Assembly: GCA_964619675.1 (NCBI GenBank)
Contig: CAZUEO010000019.1
Location: 1 to 43,367, forward strand
From: JAPLMW01 sp964619675
Lineage (GTDB): Bacteria > Planctomycetota > Phycisphaerae > Sedimentisphaerales > UBA12454
Length of the DNA: 43,367 nucleotides
Reading direction: 5' to 3'
Under the pieces are notes generated by a model. It had not been told where the DNA came from. It did not search any database and was given only the letters and a program-made list of their open reading frames with translations. Shown here piece by piece: positions 33,114 to 41,037 of this stretch (positions within the stretch are counted from its first letter, which is position 1; each line of letters starts with the position of its first letter). Both the position numbers and the translations under genes were made by a program.

Positions 33114-34088
33114 CTAATTGCGTCCGGCAAGTACAAAAATACTCTTTGCTGCCGCAAGCCGCACAGCCGGGGAATCGTTTTTAAGCAGTTTAGGCAGATA
33201 TTCCGCCAGTTTTTCAGTGCCGATTTGCCCTATCGCCAGTGCCGCAAGAACATTGCATCTTTCAGCTTCAATTTTATCCTGCCGGCCGGGATCAGCCAGA
33301 TATTCGAGAACAACAAACTCGCCGCTCGTATCGCCTAACATACCAAGCTGCTCGGCAGCGGCAAGCCTAACCTCAGGCACCTCATCGTCGAGCATCGTTA
33401 AAATGGAATTTGCACCTTTGGTGCCGCCAAGAGCCCCCATAGCACAAACACCCATATATCTATCGTCTGCATAAACACTTATGAGCATCGTCCATATTTT
33501 TTGATATATTTTTTCATCGCCTATCCTGGCGATGGCCTCTGTAGCATTAAAGGCTACGGTATCGCTTGAATCTTCACTGTCCTTGAGCTTGTAAAGAACA
33601 GGCAGCGATTCTTTGCTTTTCAGTTTCCCCAGCAGCATTGCTGCATTCGCCTTGACAGTTTGGTCATCGACTCGGGCCGCTTTTTCAATAATAGAAAGAG
33701 ATTTATTTCCCCCGAGCCTGCAAAGTGCATAAGCTGCTGCTATTCTTACATTTAAATCAGGGTCCTTTAAAAGCCGCCGTAACTGATTTTCCGCCTTTTC
33801 ATATTGCAGGTCTCCCAGTGCAACTGCTGCAGCAAACCTGACCGGCACTATTTCATCCTTCAAAAGCCCGATGATTTTAGCTAAAAAAACGCTTTTTTCC
33901 CCTACCGAGGCCGCTTCAACGGCATTTGCTCGAATCCTGCTGTCGGGGTCTTTAAGACAGGCCGAAACGGCCTTTTCCGCTTTTGAAATAAGGCTTTTTG
34001 CCGTCACGGAAGCATTGGAATAACTGCTTTTTAAAAAACAACTTACAACAAAAATACAGATGAATATTTTAAGGCTTTTCTTATTCAT
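33114..34088 (-). CDS. secreted HEAT-repeat protein
   Basis: A 324-aa protein with an N-terminal signal peptide (about 1-26, ending SNAS) followed by about eight HEAT-type helical repeats covering the rest. Repeat units are seen as DPDSRIRANAVEAA, EIVPVRFAAAVALGDL, DPDLNVRIAAAYALCRLG, DEVPEVRLAAAEQLGMLG and NDSPAVRLAAAKSIF. Such superhelices bind proteins; no catalytic motif is present. Its start overlaps the lnt stop by 8 bases, so it is translated from the same mRNA as lnt and the methyltransferase. Cellular site is probably periplasmic. Confidence 0.88.
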   Translation of the reverse strand: MNKKSLKIFICIFVVSCFLKSSYSNASVTAKSLISKAEKAVSACLKDPDSRIRANAVEAASVGEKSVFLAKIIGLLKDEIVPVRFAAAVALGDLQYEKAENQLRRLLKDPDLNVRIAAAYALCRLGGNKSLSIIEKAARVDDQTVKANAAMLLGKLKSKESLPVLYKLKDSEDSSDTVAFNATEAIARIGDEKIYQKIWTMLISVYADDRYMGVCAMGALGGTKGANSILTMLDDEVPEVRLAAAEQLGMLGDTSGEFVVLEYLADPGRQDKIEAERCNVLAALAIGQIGTEKLAEYLPKLLKNDSPAVRLAAAKSIFVLAGRN

Positions 34089-35784
34089 TTTTAGCTTTCA
34101 ATTTTCTACTAACGACTACTCTATATATCGACACAACAGCGGCAAAAATCAAACATACGCCGCAGCCAATTTCCAGGTTTTGGCCTGACTGACTGAAAAA
34201 CGTAACCCTTTTGTCAATAAATACCTGGTCTGCAAACCAGCCTCTTTGACCCGCCCGCCTGGCTGCTTCTTTTGCAACCGTGCCTGCGATATAATCGTTA
34301 TGTATCCTGCCAAGCGAATCTATATAACAGCTTATGCCTGTATTTACGCTGCGGACGATGGGCACGCGGTTTTCCACCGCCCTGAAGGCACATATCGCCA
34401 TATGCTGTTCAAGCTCAGTTGCCGGCTCTATCTTGTTTTTCTTTTGCCCTGCAAACCAGCCGTCATTGCTTATATTGACAAGCCAGTCAACTTGTTTGTC
34501 TTTATTTTCATCAAGTGGCATAAGCCATCCCCCAGCGGACGTCAATTTGCGGGCAATTTTCGGCACGGTATCCTCATAGCAAATCATCACGCCAAAACGA
34601 TATATTTTGCCCGCGTTCTTCATCTTGAAAACTGTATATTCATCGCCGGCATTTATGGTGTAATCGTAATCATAAGGTGTCAGTTTCACCAGATATTTGC
34701 CCAGGGCCGGCCACACATCCGTAAAAGGAATATATTCACCAAACGGCACAAGATGTATTTTATTATAATACTGACGCAAGCCTATCTGATTCGGCTCATA
34801 CAGAAAAGCAGAGTTGTAGCTCGTTTTAAGTTTGATTGTATCATCCACCCTCACCGCATCTCCTGCAAACGCCCCGACAAGAAGATAAACGCCCTCGTTT
34901 GAATGACGTACCAGAGCATTATGAAATATTTTTGCAGTATCGTCTTCTGTCACGAGCTTTAAGTAACTGTCATCCAGCACGGCCTCAACCATCGTCTCCG
35001 GCCAGATAATAATCGCAGGCCTGGCCTTCGCTAAACAATTCCTGCTGTCCACAAGGGTATTAAGAAAAGTTTGCTCAAGAGGCTCGATTTCCTTTCCCGC
35101 CATAGTCGGCACATTTGACTGCACCACGCCTACTGTCGGCCCTCTTACAAGAAAAGCCGCTGTCTGATTTATTCTGTATCTGCCGTAAAGAACCGTTGCA
35201 CTCAAAGCGAAAATCACAATAAAAAATCCTATAAATTTAGCGGCCGCCGCTCGTGGCGGCCCAACAATGTCAGCAATCAGGCCGCTGACCATCGCGACGA
35301 GAAAACTTACTCCTGCTGCGCCAAAAATATCGGCAATCTGAATGATTATAATATTTTCATATTGGCTATGCCCAAGATACCGCCAACCGAAGCCCCTGAA
35401 ACACAAGCCCTGGAAAGCCTCCGCACCGACAATCAGTATCGGCAGTAAAAACCAAAGTGGAATCTTTCTCTGAAAACAATAACGCAGACACACTGCGAGT
35501 ATCGGCCAGTAAACTGCGATATAAACGCAAAACAGAAACCAGCCTGCAATTGTTACCATCGCCAGCCAGTAAAGATTGCCCAGCCAGTAAACAAGCGAAA
35601 TGATATACGCCGCCAAAACAGTCAGCCAGGTTTTTTTGCTAATTAGACAGCCGATTACAAACGGCACTAATGCAACCCACGCAAGTAATGAAAGATTAAA
35701 TGGCGGCTGAATGACCGTCAGTAGAACGGCACTTGCAACAAAACAACCTATAGCCGACAGATTTCTCAGCTTTTCTTGTCCCAA
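34081..35784 (-). CDS. lnt: apolipoprotein N-acyltransferase
   Basis: Lnt adds the third acyl chain to the N-terminal cysteine of lipoproteins in the inner membrane. The 567-aa protein has about six membrane helices in its first 205 residues, then a periplasmic nitrilase-like domain (about 215-520), and a last helix. The catalytic triad is visible: Glu263 (WPETMVEAV), Lys342 (NKIHLVPFGEYIP) and Cys402 (VMICYEDTVP). Start is TTG at 35784 with AAGGA 9 bases upstream; it overlaps the methyltransferase end by 19 bases. The C terminus contains, in frame, a copy of the dispersed ACTAACGACTACT repeat (34112-34124). Confidence 0.93.
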   Translation of the reverse strand: MGQEKLRNLSAIGCFVASAVLLTVIQPPFNLSLLAWVALVPFVIGCLISKKTWLTVLAAYIISLVYWLGNLYWLAMVTIAGWFLFCVYIAVYWPILAVCLRYCFQRKIPLWFLLPILIVGAEAFQGLCFRGFGWRYLGHSQYENIIIIQIADIFGAAGVSFLVAMVSGLIADIVGPPRAAAAKFIGFFIVIFALSATVLYGRYRINQTAAFLVRGPTVGVVQSNVPTMAGKEIEPLEQTFLNTLVDSRNCLAKARPAIIIWPETMVEAVLDDSYLKLVTEDDTAKIFHNALVRHSNEGVYLLVGAFAGDAVRVDDTIKLKTSYNSAFLYEPNQIGLRQYYNKIHLVPFGEYIPFTDVWPALGKYLVKLTPYDYDYTINAGDEYTVFKMKNAGKIYRFGVMICYEDTVPKIARKLTSAGGWLMPLDENKDKQVDWLVNISNDGWFAGQKKNKIEPATELEQHMAICAFRAVENRVPIVRSVNTGISCYIDSLGRIHNDYIAGTVAKEAARRAGQRGWFADQVFIDKRVTFFSQSGQNLEIGCGVCLIFAAVVSIYRVVVSRKLKAKNE

Positions 35785-36734
35785 CCTGCAAAATCCTTAA
35801 CGACCGATGCTATCTGCCCTGCGTCGTATCTTTTATGGTTACCCATTCTTACCGCAAACTGATTTGCAAAAATCCCCAGCCGTTTATTGTTCTCGACAAT
35901 TTGCGCAATACTCAATCCCGTTTCAACAAAAAGCCTCTTTACTTCTTCAAGCTCTATCGAGTTAAAAAACATATTGCTTGAAGCTTTGCTTTGTTTTTTT
36001 ATCTGAGCGATTCTGCCTATGGTATTTTTCACATAACTTTTGGAAATATCGATTCCAAAGTAATTCCTGCCGTATTTGGCGGCAACGACAGCGGTAGTAC
36101 CTGAACCGATAAAAGGGTCAAGGACACAATTGCCTTTGTTTGAGCTTGCGGCGATAATTCTCGCAAGCAAAAGTTCAGGCATCTGGCACGGATGCCAGCT
36201 CTGGCGTTCCTTGAACGTGCCGCATACTCTCGAATAATCAGGCCAGACGTCATCAGGCATCTTGCCGGACGAATTGGCCCTTTTGTCTTTATATACAAGC
36301 TGCCTGTCGGACGGGGTCCTTACGGCATAATCATTGAACGTAAAATTCTTTTTATCTTTGACGAAGTAAAATATATGGGTGTGCGAACGTGCGAATTTAT
36401 TTTTCATCTGCTGGCCGAAGGTATAATGCCAGATAATCCAGTTGCGGCAAAACAGGCCAAGCTCATCAGCGATAAGCTTTACGTTGGCGGCATAGTCGTC
36501 GCCGATAGCGATATAAAACGAGCCTGTTGGTTTAAGGACTTTACAGCAAGCCGTTATCCACTCTTTTGTCCAATCGATGTAGCGCTGTTTTTTTTGCTTG
36601 TCGTTGTAGCTGTCGTATTTTCTGCCGATATTGAATGGCGGGTCTGCAAAAATCAAATCTGCGAACGGTTTTTTAACTTCGCCGAGTATCTCTACACAAT
36701 CGCCGCAGATGATTTTATTAAGCAATTTTTCCAT
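35766..36734 (-). CDS. beta-class DNA methyltransferase (orphan, CcrM-like architecture)
   Basis: A 322-aa SAM-dependent DNA methyltransferase of the N6-adenine/N4-cytosine family. Motif order is DPPF (31-34, catalytic) then DPFIGSGTT (206-214, SAM binding), which defines the beta class that includes CcrM. The N-terminal part (IICGDCVEIL, LIFADPPFNI) and HTHIFYFVKD segment fit. A C-terminal stretch of about 75 residues (after about 245) is a probable DNA-contact or helix-turn-helix segment and does not look like the CcrM tail. No restriction enzyme gene is nearby, so it is an orphan, probably regulatory or cell-cycle linked (inference). Recognition site cannot be read. It heads an overlapping unit with lnt and the HEAT gene. 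Confidence 0.93.
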   Translation of the reverse strand: MEKLLNKIICGDCVEILGEVKKPFADLIFADPPFNIGRKYDSYNDKQKKQRYIDWTKEWITACCKVLKPTGSFYIAIGDDYAANVKLIADELGLFCRNWIIWHYTFGQQMKNKFARSHTHIFYFVKDKKNFTFNDYAVRTPSDRQLVYKDKRANSSGKMPDDVWPDYSRVCGTFKERQSWHPCQMPELLLARIIAASSNKGNCVLDPFIGSGTTAVVAAKYGRNYFGIDISKSYVKNTIGRIAQIKKQSKASSNMFFNSIELEEVKRLFVETGLSIAQIVENNKRLGIFANQFAVRMGNHKRYDAGQIASVVKDFAGWDKKS

Positions 36735-36737
36735 CCT

Positions 36738-36768
36738 TATACTAACGACTAAATACTAACGACTAACT
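36738..36768. repeat. dispersed ACTAACGACTAAATACT repeat
   Basis: ACTAACGACTA occurs twice with TACT-type joints, filling the 35-base spacer between the nitroreductase stop and the methyltransferase start. The same unit in the other orientation lies at 20041-20070 and a relative at 42613-42647. Confidence 0.5.
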
Positions 36769-36769
36769 A

Positions 36770-37462
36770 CTACTTTTTTGGATATCCGACAGTTTGTGCG
36801 AGGATGATTTTCTGGTCAGGCCGCAATTTCATTGCTGAATGACACGCTGCCTTGTCAACATATCCGCGAACGACGGTGGCCAGGCCCTCCGAAGCGCAGT
36901 AAAGGTAAACATTCTGGCTGATAAAGCCCGTATCGGTAGCCGCGTAGAAATCCTTAATGTCGTCGGGCATACCGCCCATTCTTGCATAGTCGGCTACAAA
37001 AACAAGGTTTACAGGTGCATCATTAACAAATGCCTGCTTACCCGTCGCCTCACGAATGTCCCCTGCCACAACAGGTATGAGTGTATTTGCCCTGGCATCG
37101 TAGAGGTAAAGGCCTTGCTCAAGAGCGACGTAAACATCGATTTCCTGTTTATTCATCGCGGTTGGCGCGGTGCGTTTTCCGTCAGGCCGGTTTATTCCGC
37201 ACGCCGCCCACAGCATATTTGAAAGCACCTGCATCGGCAGTTTTTCGCTGCTGAACTCGCGGCTGGTTTTTCTTTCTTTCAGGGCCGCCATCAACGGCTT
37301 GCCGCCTTCCATTTGCGGCTTGGGAAGCTCGATAGGCTTAAGTTCTTCTGCTGTGACGTTTAACCGGACCTGCACTGCTGCAGTTGTGTTAGCGTCTTGC
37401 GCCCAAATTTGCGCCGGCAAAACAAGCAAACCGGCCAATACTAAAATTTTCGTGTTCATCAT
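36770..37462 (-). CDS. exported nitroreductase-family (SagB/ThcOx-like) protein
   Basis: A 230-aa protein with a signal peptide (about 1-22, ending IWA-QD) followed by an FMN-dependent nitroreductase fold. Family segments: ALKERKTSREFSSEKLP (59-75), MLWAACGINRPDGKRTAPTAMN, the strand pair LEQGLYLYDA, and the flavin-contact helix QNVYLYCASEGLATVV near the end. The pattern RTAPTA then VYVALEQGLYLYD resembles the SagB/ThcOx branch, which oxidises thiazoline or similar rings. Export is unusual because free FMN is cytoplasmic, so the role or cofactor route is unclear. AAGGAG precedes the start; the protein may begin at the second ATG. Confidence 0.88.
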   Translation of the reverse strand: MMNTKILVLAGLLVLPAQIWAQDANTTAAVQVRLNVTAEELKPIELPKPQMEGGKPLMAALKERKTSREFSSEKLPMQVLSNMLWAACGINRPDGKRTAPTAMNKQEIDVYVALEQGLYLYDARANTLIPVVAGDIREATGKQAFVNDAPVNLVFVADYARMGGMPDDIKDFYAATDTGFISQNVYLYCASEGLATVVRGYVDKAACHSAMKLRPDQKIILAQTVGYPKK

Positions 37463-37632
37463 TCTTCTCCTTTGATAATTTGATAATATCGGTTAGCCCT
37501 GCCATCACGATGGCAGGGTTATTAAACCACATTTTAGCGCAAAATTACAGAATTGCAAGAGAGGATTTGAACTATAGTTTACGGTTTTATAACTCTTTGT
37601 TTCTTGAGAACTTTGCCTGTCAGGCAGAAGAC

Positions 37633-37974
37633 TTACATATCGGCCAAAATTGCCTCAATCGCTGTTGTTAATGGCGAGATATCTTCAGAAACAATCTGCC
37701 AGACAATATCTAAATCGATGTCATAATATCCATGAATGAGCCGGTCTCTTGTGCCCGCTATTTCACGCCACGGAATTTGAGGATTGTTTCGCCTAAAATC
37801 CGACGAAATGGCTTTTGCAGCTTCGCCGATGATTTCCAGCAATCGAACAAGGGCTAATGCAAGCTTTTCGTCCTTGTTAAGGTCGTTTCTTTGAATAGGT
37901 TCTGTGTACTCGATTATCTTTTTTGCGGCGTCGAGCATATGGCGAAGACGGACAATATCCTGTTCATTCCGCAT
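37633..37974 (-). CDS. hepT: HepT-like HEPN-domain ribonuclease toxin
   Basis: A 113-aa protein of the HepT (DUF86) family, an all-helical HEPN RNase. The active-site motif is Arg76-x4-His81-x-Tyr83 (RDRLIHGY). In type VII toxin-antitoxin systems the partner MntA AMPylates the tyrosine to silence HepT. The gene starts 11 bases inside the end of the MntA-like gene. The 113-aa length is standard. It is preceded in the same transcript by a lipoprotein gene. Confidence 0.93.
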   Translation of the reverse strand: MRNEQDIVRLRHMLDAAKKIIEYTEPIQRNDLNKDEKLALALVRLLEIIGEAAKAISSDFRRNNPQIPWREIAGTRDRLIHGYYDIDLDIVWQIVSEDISPLTTAIEAILADM

Positions 37975-38260
37975 ATTGCACCTTTGCTTCCTGAATAACC
38001 TTGTCGCGAAAATATTTGCTCAAAAATGCCGGTGTTTGTAAATCCACTTTGCGACCGAGCAATTCCGAAAGATCATCCTGCATCCGGAAAAAGGCGAAAC
38101 CCGGCGTAAAGCCTTTCTGGAATTCGACAAGAATATCAATGTCGCTATCCGGCGAAAAATTGTCCCGCAGGGCTGAACCAAATACAGCCAGTTTGCAAAT
38201 ATGATTCTTGCGGCAAAATTCCGCAACAAGCTGACTTGAAATTGTAAAATTTTTACTCAT
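37964..38260 (-). CDS. mntA: MntA-like minimal nucleotidyltransferase antitoxin
   Basis: A 98-aa nucleotidyltransferase of the MNT type. The catalytic signature GS-x10-DxD is complete: Gly28, Ser29, Asp40 and Asp42 (FGSALRDNFSPDSDIDI). Such proteins transfer AMP to the tyrosine of the HepT toxin and neutralise it. The start ATG overlaps the stop of the lipoprotein gene by 4 bases (ATGA), and its end overlaps hepT by 11 bases, the usual antitoxin-first order. Cognate pairing is inferred from adjacency. Confidence 0.92.
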   Translation of the reverse strand: MSKNFTISSQLVAEFCRKNHICKLAVFGSALRDNFSPDSDIDILVEFQKGFTPGFAFFRMQDDLSELLGRKVDLQTPAFLSKYFRDKVIQEAKVQYAE

Positions 38261-38901
38261 GGCTTTATAACCTGTTGCCCCTTAAGGACTTTTCCTGTCA
38301 GGTAGTCTGTAAATTCGATTTTTAGAGTAAGCTCTTTTTCTTTGCCGGTCAGGATTGAATTTACGTCAAACGGCAGTTTATAATAGCTCGTAAAGAGCGA
38401 GCCTGACCATTTTTTCTTGAGCTCTTTCGGCTCAACCTGCCAGCTTGACAGCAGCGCTTCTGCCGGCTTTTTGTTTAAGTTCCAAAGTTCGATTTTTACC
38501 GCCCCCGGCGCCTTTACGACATCTCCCATATCGTCGATGGTCTTGAGGTAAACAACAAGCGTTTTCTTTTTCGCAGTGCTGTTGCTGTCACCACTTTTTT
38601 TATCATAAATACCGCATCGGCCTGTCAGTTCGATTGACGAAACAGCTGAAATCGCCTCGATTCTCGCGGGTTTGTCGATACCCATTAAGGTCTCAAGCTG
38701 CTCTTTGAGCTGTTTATTTTGAGCAGTTAGTTCGGCTTTTTCCCGTTTAAGAGTTGTTTCGCTGGTCTCTGGTTTTTTCCCGGTAATTGCTTTAGGTTTC
38801 GGCACTTTAGCCTTTTCCTGACAGCCGATTAAAAGAAAATTAAAAATCAAAAATAAAAAATAAAAATTTCGGAACTTGTTTTTCAACTTTCTATTTTCCA
38901 T
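38257..38901 (-). CDS. lipoprotein of unknown function
   Basis: A 214-aa protein with a basic N terminus, a hydrophobic core (FYFLFLIFNFLL) and a lipobox LLIGC, with the lipidated Cys at residue 27. A Lys-rich linker and short coiled coil (about 55-75, RENKQ-type) lead to a beta-rich domain (about 85-214) with VVYLKTIDDMGDVV, VKIELWNLN and the strand-rich C terminus KEKELTLKIEFTDYLTGKVLKGQ. AAAGGA precedes the ATG. It overlaps the mntA start by 4 bases, so TA expression may depend on it. Fold resembles an immunoglobulin- or C2-like sandwich (weak inference). Function unknown. Confidence 0.8.
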   Translation of the reverse strand: MENRKLKNKFRNFYFLFLIFNFLLIGCQEKAKVPKPKAITGKKPETSETTLKREKAELTAQNKQLKEQLETLMGIDKPARIEAISAVSSIELTGRCGIYDKKSGDSNSTAKKKTLVVYLKTIDDMGDVVKAPGAVKIELWNLNKKPAEALLSSWQVEPKELKKKWSGSLFTSYYKLPFDVNSILTGKEKELTLKIEFTDYLTGKVLKGQQVIKP

Positions 38902-39014
38902 TTTTCTTTCCTTTTATCAACTGTTCACCTGCTTACCTGTTCTACTGTTCTCATATCCACATAATACTACCGCTTCACAGCCTCTACCGTCAACTACAAA
39001 TCTATGCCCTTGCC

Positions 39015-39161
39015 GGCGGGTTATTTTTGGTTAGCCCCGCCAACACGGACTTTACCCTCGCGCAGTGCCTGCCCTCGAGTAGTCGCAGGCGGGGGACAGA
39101 GTTTGGTTAGCCTGCACCCCTGCCTGTCCGACGAAGCCTTGGCGAAGGCGGATGGTGCAGG
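39015..39161. repeat. cluster of three palindromic elements
   Basis: GGCGGG/CCCGCC (39015-39020 and 39036-39041), GCCTGC/GCAGGC (39067-39072 and 39085-39090), and CCTGCACC/GGTGCAGG (39111-39118 and 39154-39161), the last with an inner GCCTT-GGCG-AAGGC hairpin (39136-39149). The joint GGTTAGCC occurs twice. This resembles REP-like intergenic elements. Confidence 0.6.
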
Positions 39162-39196
39162 GTTCACCTTAAAATACCGATTTTTTGAATTTTCTC

Positions 39197-39225
39197 TTGA
39201 CAAAATTTCGGAAGGTCTGTAGTTT
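39197..39225 (+). promoter_or_regulatory. candidate promoter of the second RCC1 gene
   Basis: A perfect TTGACA is followed after 17 bases by TAGTTT (3 of 6). Like the other RCC1 gene, the promoter has TTGACAAA as its -35 region. It would give a leader of about 165 bases. Confidence 0.4.
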
Positions 39226-39295
39226 GCAGGTTGAAGTGAAGAGGGTGTGCGTCTGAAGATAATTTTCAGCAAAAAGTATCCGAAGAAAGTACGCG

Positions 39296-39354
39296 CCTGC
39301 TGAGATGTGTGTCCGCCAGTGGCGAGACCTCGCCAAATGGCGGGTCGCAGCAGG
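39296..39354 (+). promoter_or_regulatory. three-tier hairpin in the leader of the second RCC1 gene
   Basis: Nested inverted pairs: CCTGCTG/CAGCAGG (39296-39302, 39348-39354), CCGCCA/TGGCGG (39313-39318, 39338-39343), and GGCGAG/CTCGCC (39321-39326, 39329-39334). All stems are perfect. No T run follows, so it is not a simple terminator. Confidence 0.6.
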
Positions 39355-39395
39355 TATTTTCAAGTAAGGACATTAAATTATTAAGGAGAAAGAAA

Positions 39396-40874
39396 ATGGA
39401 GACAAAAAAATCATCTCTGGCTTCATCAAGGGTAGTTTTTTACATTGCTGCCTCGCTTTTTTGTATTCTGGCAGTATCGCCTGCCGCCCTTTTCGCCGGC
39501 TCTGTCAAGAACTGGGGCAGTTTGGCCGCCGATAGCAACGACTTTATCGGCAGCCGATTTACCGCCATCTCGGCAGGAAGTTTCCACTCTCTTGCCCTCA
39601 GGTCCGACGGCTCAATCGTCGGCTGGGGCGACAACGTTTATTTCCAGGCGACGGGCCCTGATGGAAACGACTTTTTAGCCATCGCGGCAGGAGGTCAGCA
39701 CTCTCTTGCCCTCAAGTCCGACGGCTCAATCGTCGGCTGGGGCTACAATGGTTATGGTCAGTGCAACGTGCCCGCAGGAAACGACTTTTTAGCCATCGCT
39801 GCAGGATATAGACACTCTATTGCCCTCAAGTCTGACGGCTCAATCGTCGCCTGGGGCCTCAATAATTCTGGTCAGGCGACGGCCCCTGATGGAAATGACT
39901 TCATCGCCATCACGGCAAGACGGGATAACTGTCTTGCCCTCAAGTCCGACGGCTCAATCATCGGCTGGGGCCGCAATGATTATGGTCAGGCCAAGCCCCC
40001 TGTAGGAAACGACTTCGTCGCCATCGCGGCAGGACACTGGCACTCCCTTGCCCTCAGGTCTGATGGCTCAATCTTCGCCTGGGGCTATGGTGCGGCGACG
40101 GCCCCTGAAGGAAACGACTTTTTAGCCGTCGCGGCAGGATGGCTGTACTCCCTTGCCCTCAAGTCTGATGGCTCAATCGTCGGCTGGGGCAACAATAGTT
40201 ATGGTCAGGCAACGCCTCCCGCAGGAAACGACTTTTTAGCCATCGCGGCAGGAGGTTACCACTCTCTTGCCCTGAAGTCCAACGGCTCAATTGTCGGCTG
40301 GGGCCGCAATGATTCTGGTCAGGCGACACCCCCCGCAGGAAACGACTTTTTAGCCATCGCGGCAGGATGGTACCATTCTCTTGCCCTCAAGTCCGATGGC
40401 TCAATCGTCGGCTGGGGCAACAATGATTATGGTCAGGCGGCGTGCCCTGCAGGAAACGACTTTTTAGCCATCGCGGCAGGAAGTATCCATTCTCTTGCCC
40501 TCAAGTCCGACGGCTCAATCGTCGGCTGGGGCTACAATAATCATGGTCAGGCGACGGGCCCCGCAGGAAACGACTTTTTAGCCATCGCGACAGGAGGGGC
40601 ACACTCTCTTGCCCTGAAGTCCGACGGCTCAATCGTCGGCTGGGGCTACAATTATTCTGGTCAGGCAACGAGCCCTGCAGAAAATAACTTCGTCGCCATC
40701 GCAGCAGGCGGGGACCACTCTCTTGCCCTGCGGCGCAGAAGCTGTCCGTTTAACCTGGCGGGCGACCTGAATGACGATTGCAGGGTGAACCTGACCGACT
40801 TCGCAACATTTGCTGGCAGCTGGCTTATCGATTGCTACGCAGACCTGAACAATCCATCCTGCGTGCCAAAGTAA
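39396..40874 (+). CDS. secreted RCC1-repeat protein with dockerin-like C terminus (paralogue)
   Basis: A 492-aa exported protein. I start at the ATG at 39396, preceded by AAGGAG; the frame extends upstream to 39309 but through the structured leader. The signal peptide covers about 1-35 (FYIAASLFCILAVSPAALFAGS). Ten complete RCC1-type repeats of 36-38 residues (core GNDFLAIAAG..HSLALKSDGSIVGWG) and one partial repeat follow. The C terminus has a dockerin-type calcium loop (AGDLNDDCRVNLTDFATFAGSW) and a two-Cys tail (IDC, SCVPK), like the protein at 10354. The repeats are nearly identical at the DNA level, more so than in the paralogue. Surface attachment or sorting through the tail is inferred. 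Confidence 0.88.
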   Translation: METKKSSLASSRVVFYIAASLFCILAVSPAALFAGSVKNWGSLAADSNDFIGSRFTAISAGSFHSLALRSDGSIVGWGDNVYFQATGPDGNDFLAIAAGGQHSLALKSDGSIVGWGYNGYGQCNVPAGNDFLAIAAGYRHSIALKSDGSIVAWGLNNSGQATAPDGNDFIAITARRDNCLALKSDGSIIGWGRNDYGQAKPPVGNDFVAIAAGHWHSLALRSDGSIFAWGYGAATAPEGNDFLAVAAGWLYSLALKSDGSIVGWGNNSYGQATPPAGNDFLAIAAGGYHSLALKSNGSIVGWGRNDSGQATPPAGNDFLAIAAGWYHSLALKSDGSIVGWGNNDYGQAACPAGNDFLAIAAGSIHSLALKSDGSIVGWGYNNHGQATGPAGNDFLAIATGGAHSLALKSDGSIVGWGYNYSGQATSPAENNFVAIAAGGDHSLALRRRSCPFNLAGDLNDDCRVNLTDFATFAGSWLIDCYADLNNPSCVPK

Positions 40875-41010
40875 TCAGCTAAAGCTTTAACTTCACAAGC
40901 AGTAGCAACTGGCAGATATGTAAGTTCATAAAGACTTTTTAGTTTTCAGTTTGATTTTTGAATTGTGGTTTTGGGCTTTTAGCTTTAACTTTTACGCTAA
41001 CCGCTAAACG

Positions 41011-41037
41011 ATTAACGTAACGAGCATCGCAACCGAT
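41011..41037 (-). repeat. dispersed GGTTGCG/GTTACGTTAATCG element
   Basis: On the minus strand AATCGGTTGCGATGCTCG leads into GTTACGTTAATCG. Relatives lie at 4321-4342 (GTTGCGGTTACGTTAATCGT) and 43069-43160. Confidence 0.4.

Larger units (their letters stand above)
38902..39395. other. non-coding, hairpin-rich region before the second RCC1 gene
   Basis: No gene is visible in 494 bases. The first 100 bases are low complexity. Three separate hairpins follow at 39015-39041, 39067-39090 and 39111-39161, then a promoter at 39197-39225 and a structured leader at 39296-39354. The frame running into 39309 is not used. Confidence 0.6.

Noticed and set aside
35766..36734. Restriction-modification system
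   Set aside because: Only the methyltransferase is present; neighbours encode Lnt and an exported nitroreductase-family protein, not nucleases.
39309..39395. Upstream in-frame start for the second RCC1 gene
   Set aside because: The segment is the palindromic leader; AAGGAG marks the ATG at 39396, which is followed by a normal signal peptide.
39500..40740. Regular tandem repeats that might suggest a CRISPR array
   Set aside because: Units of about 111 bases are translated RCC1 repeats in one open frame, with no spacers of uniform length and no cas genes.
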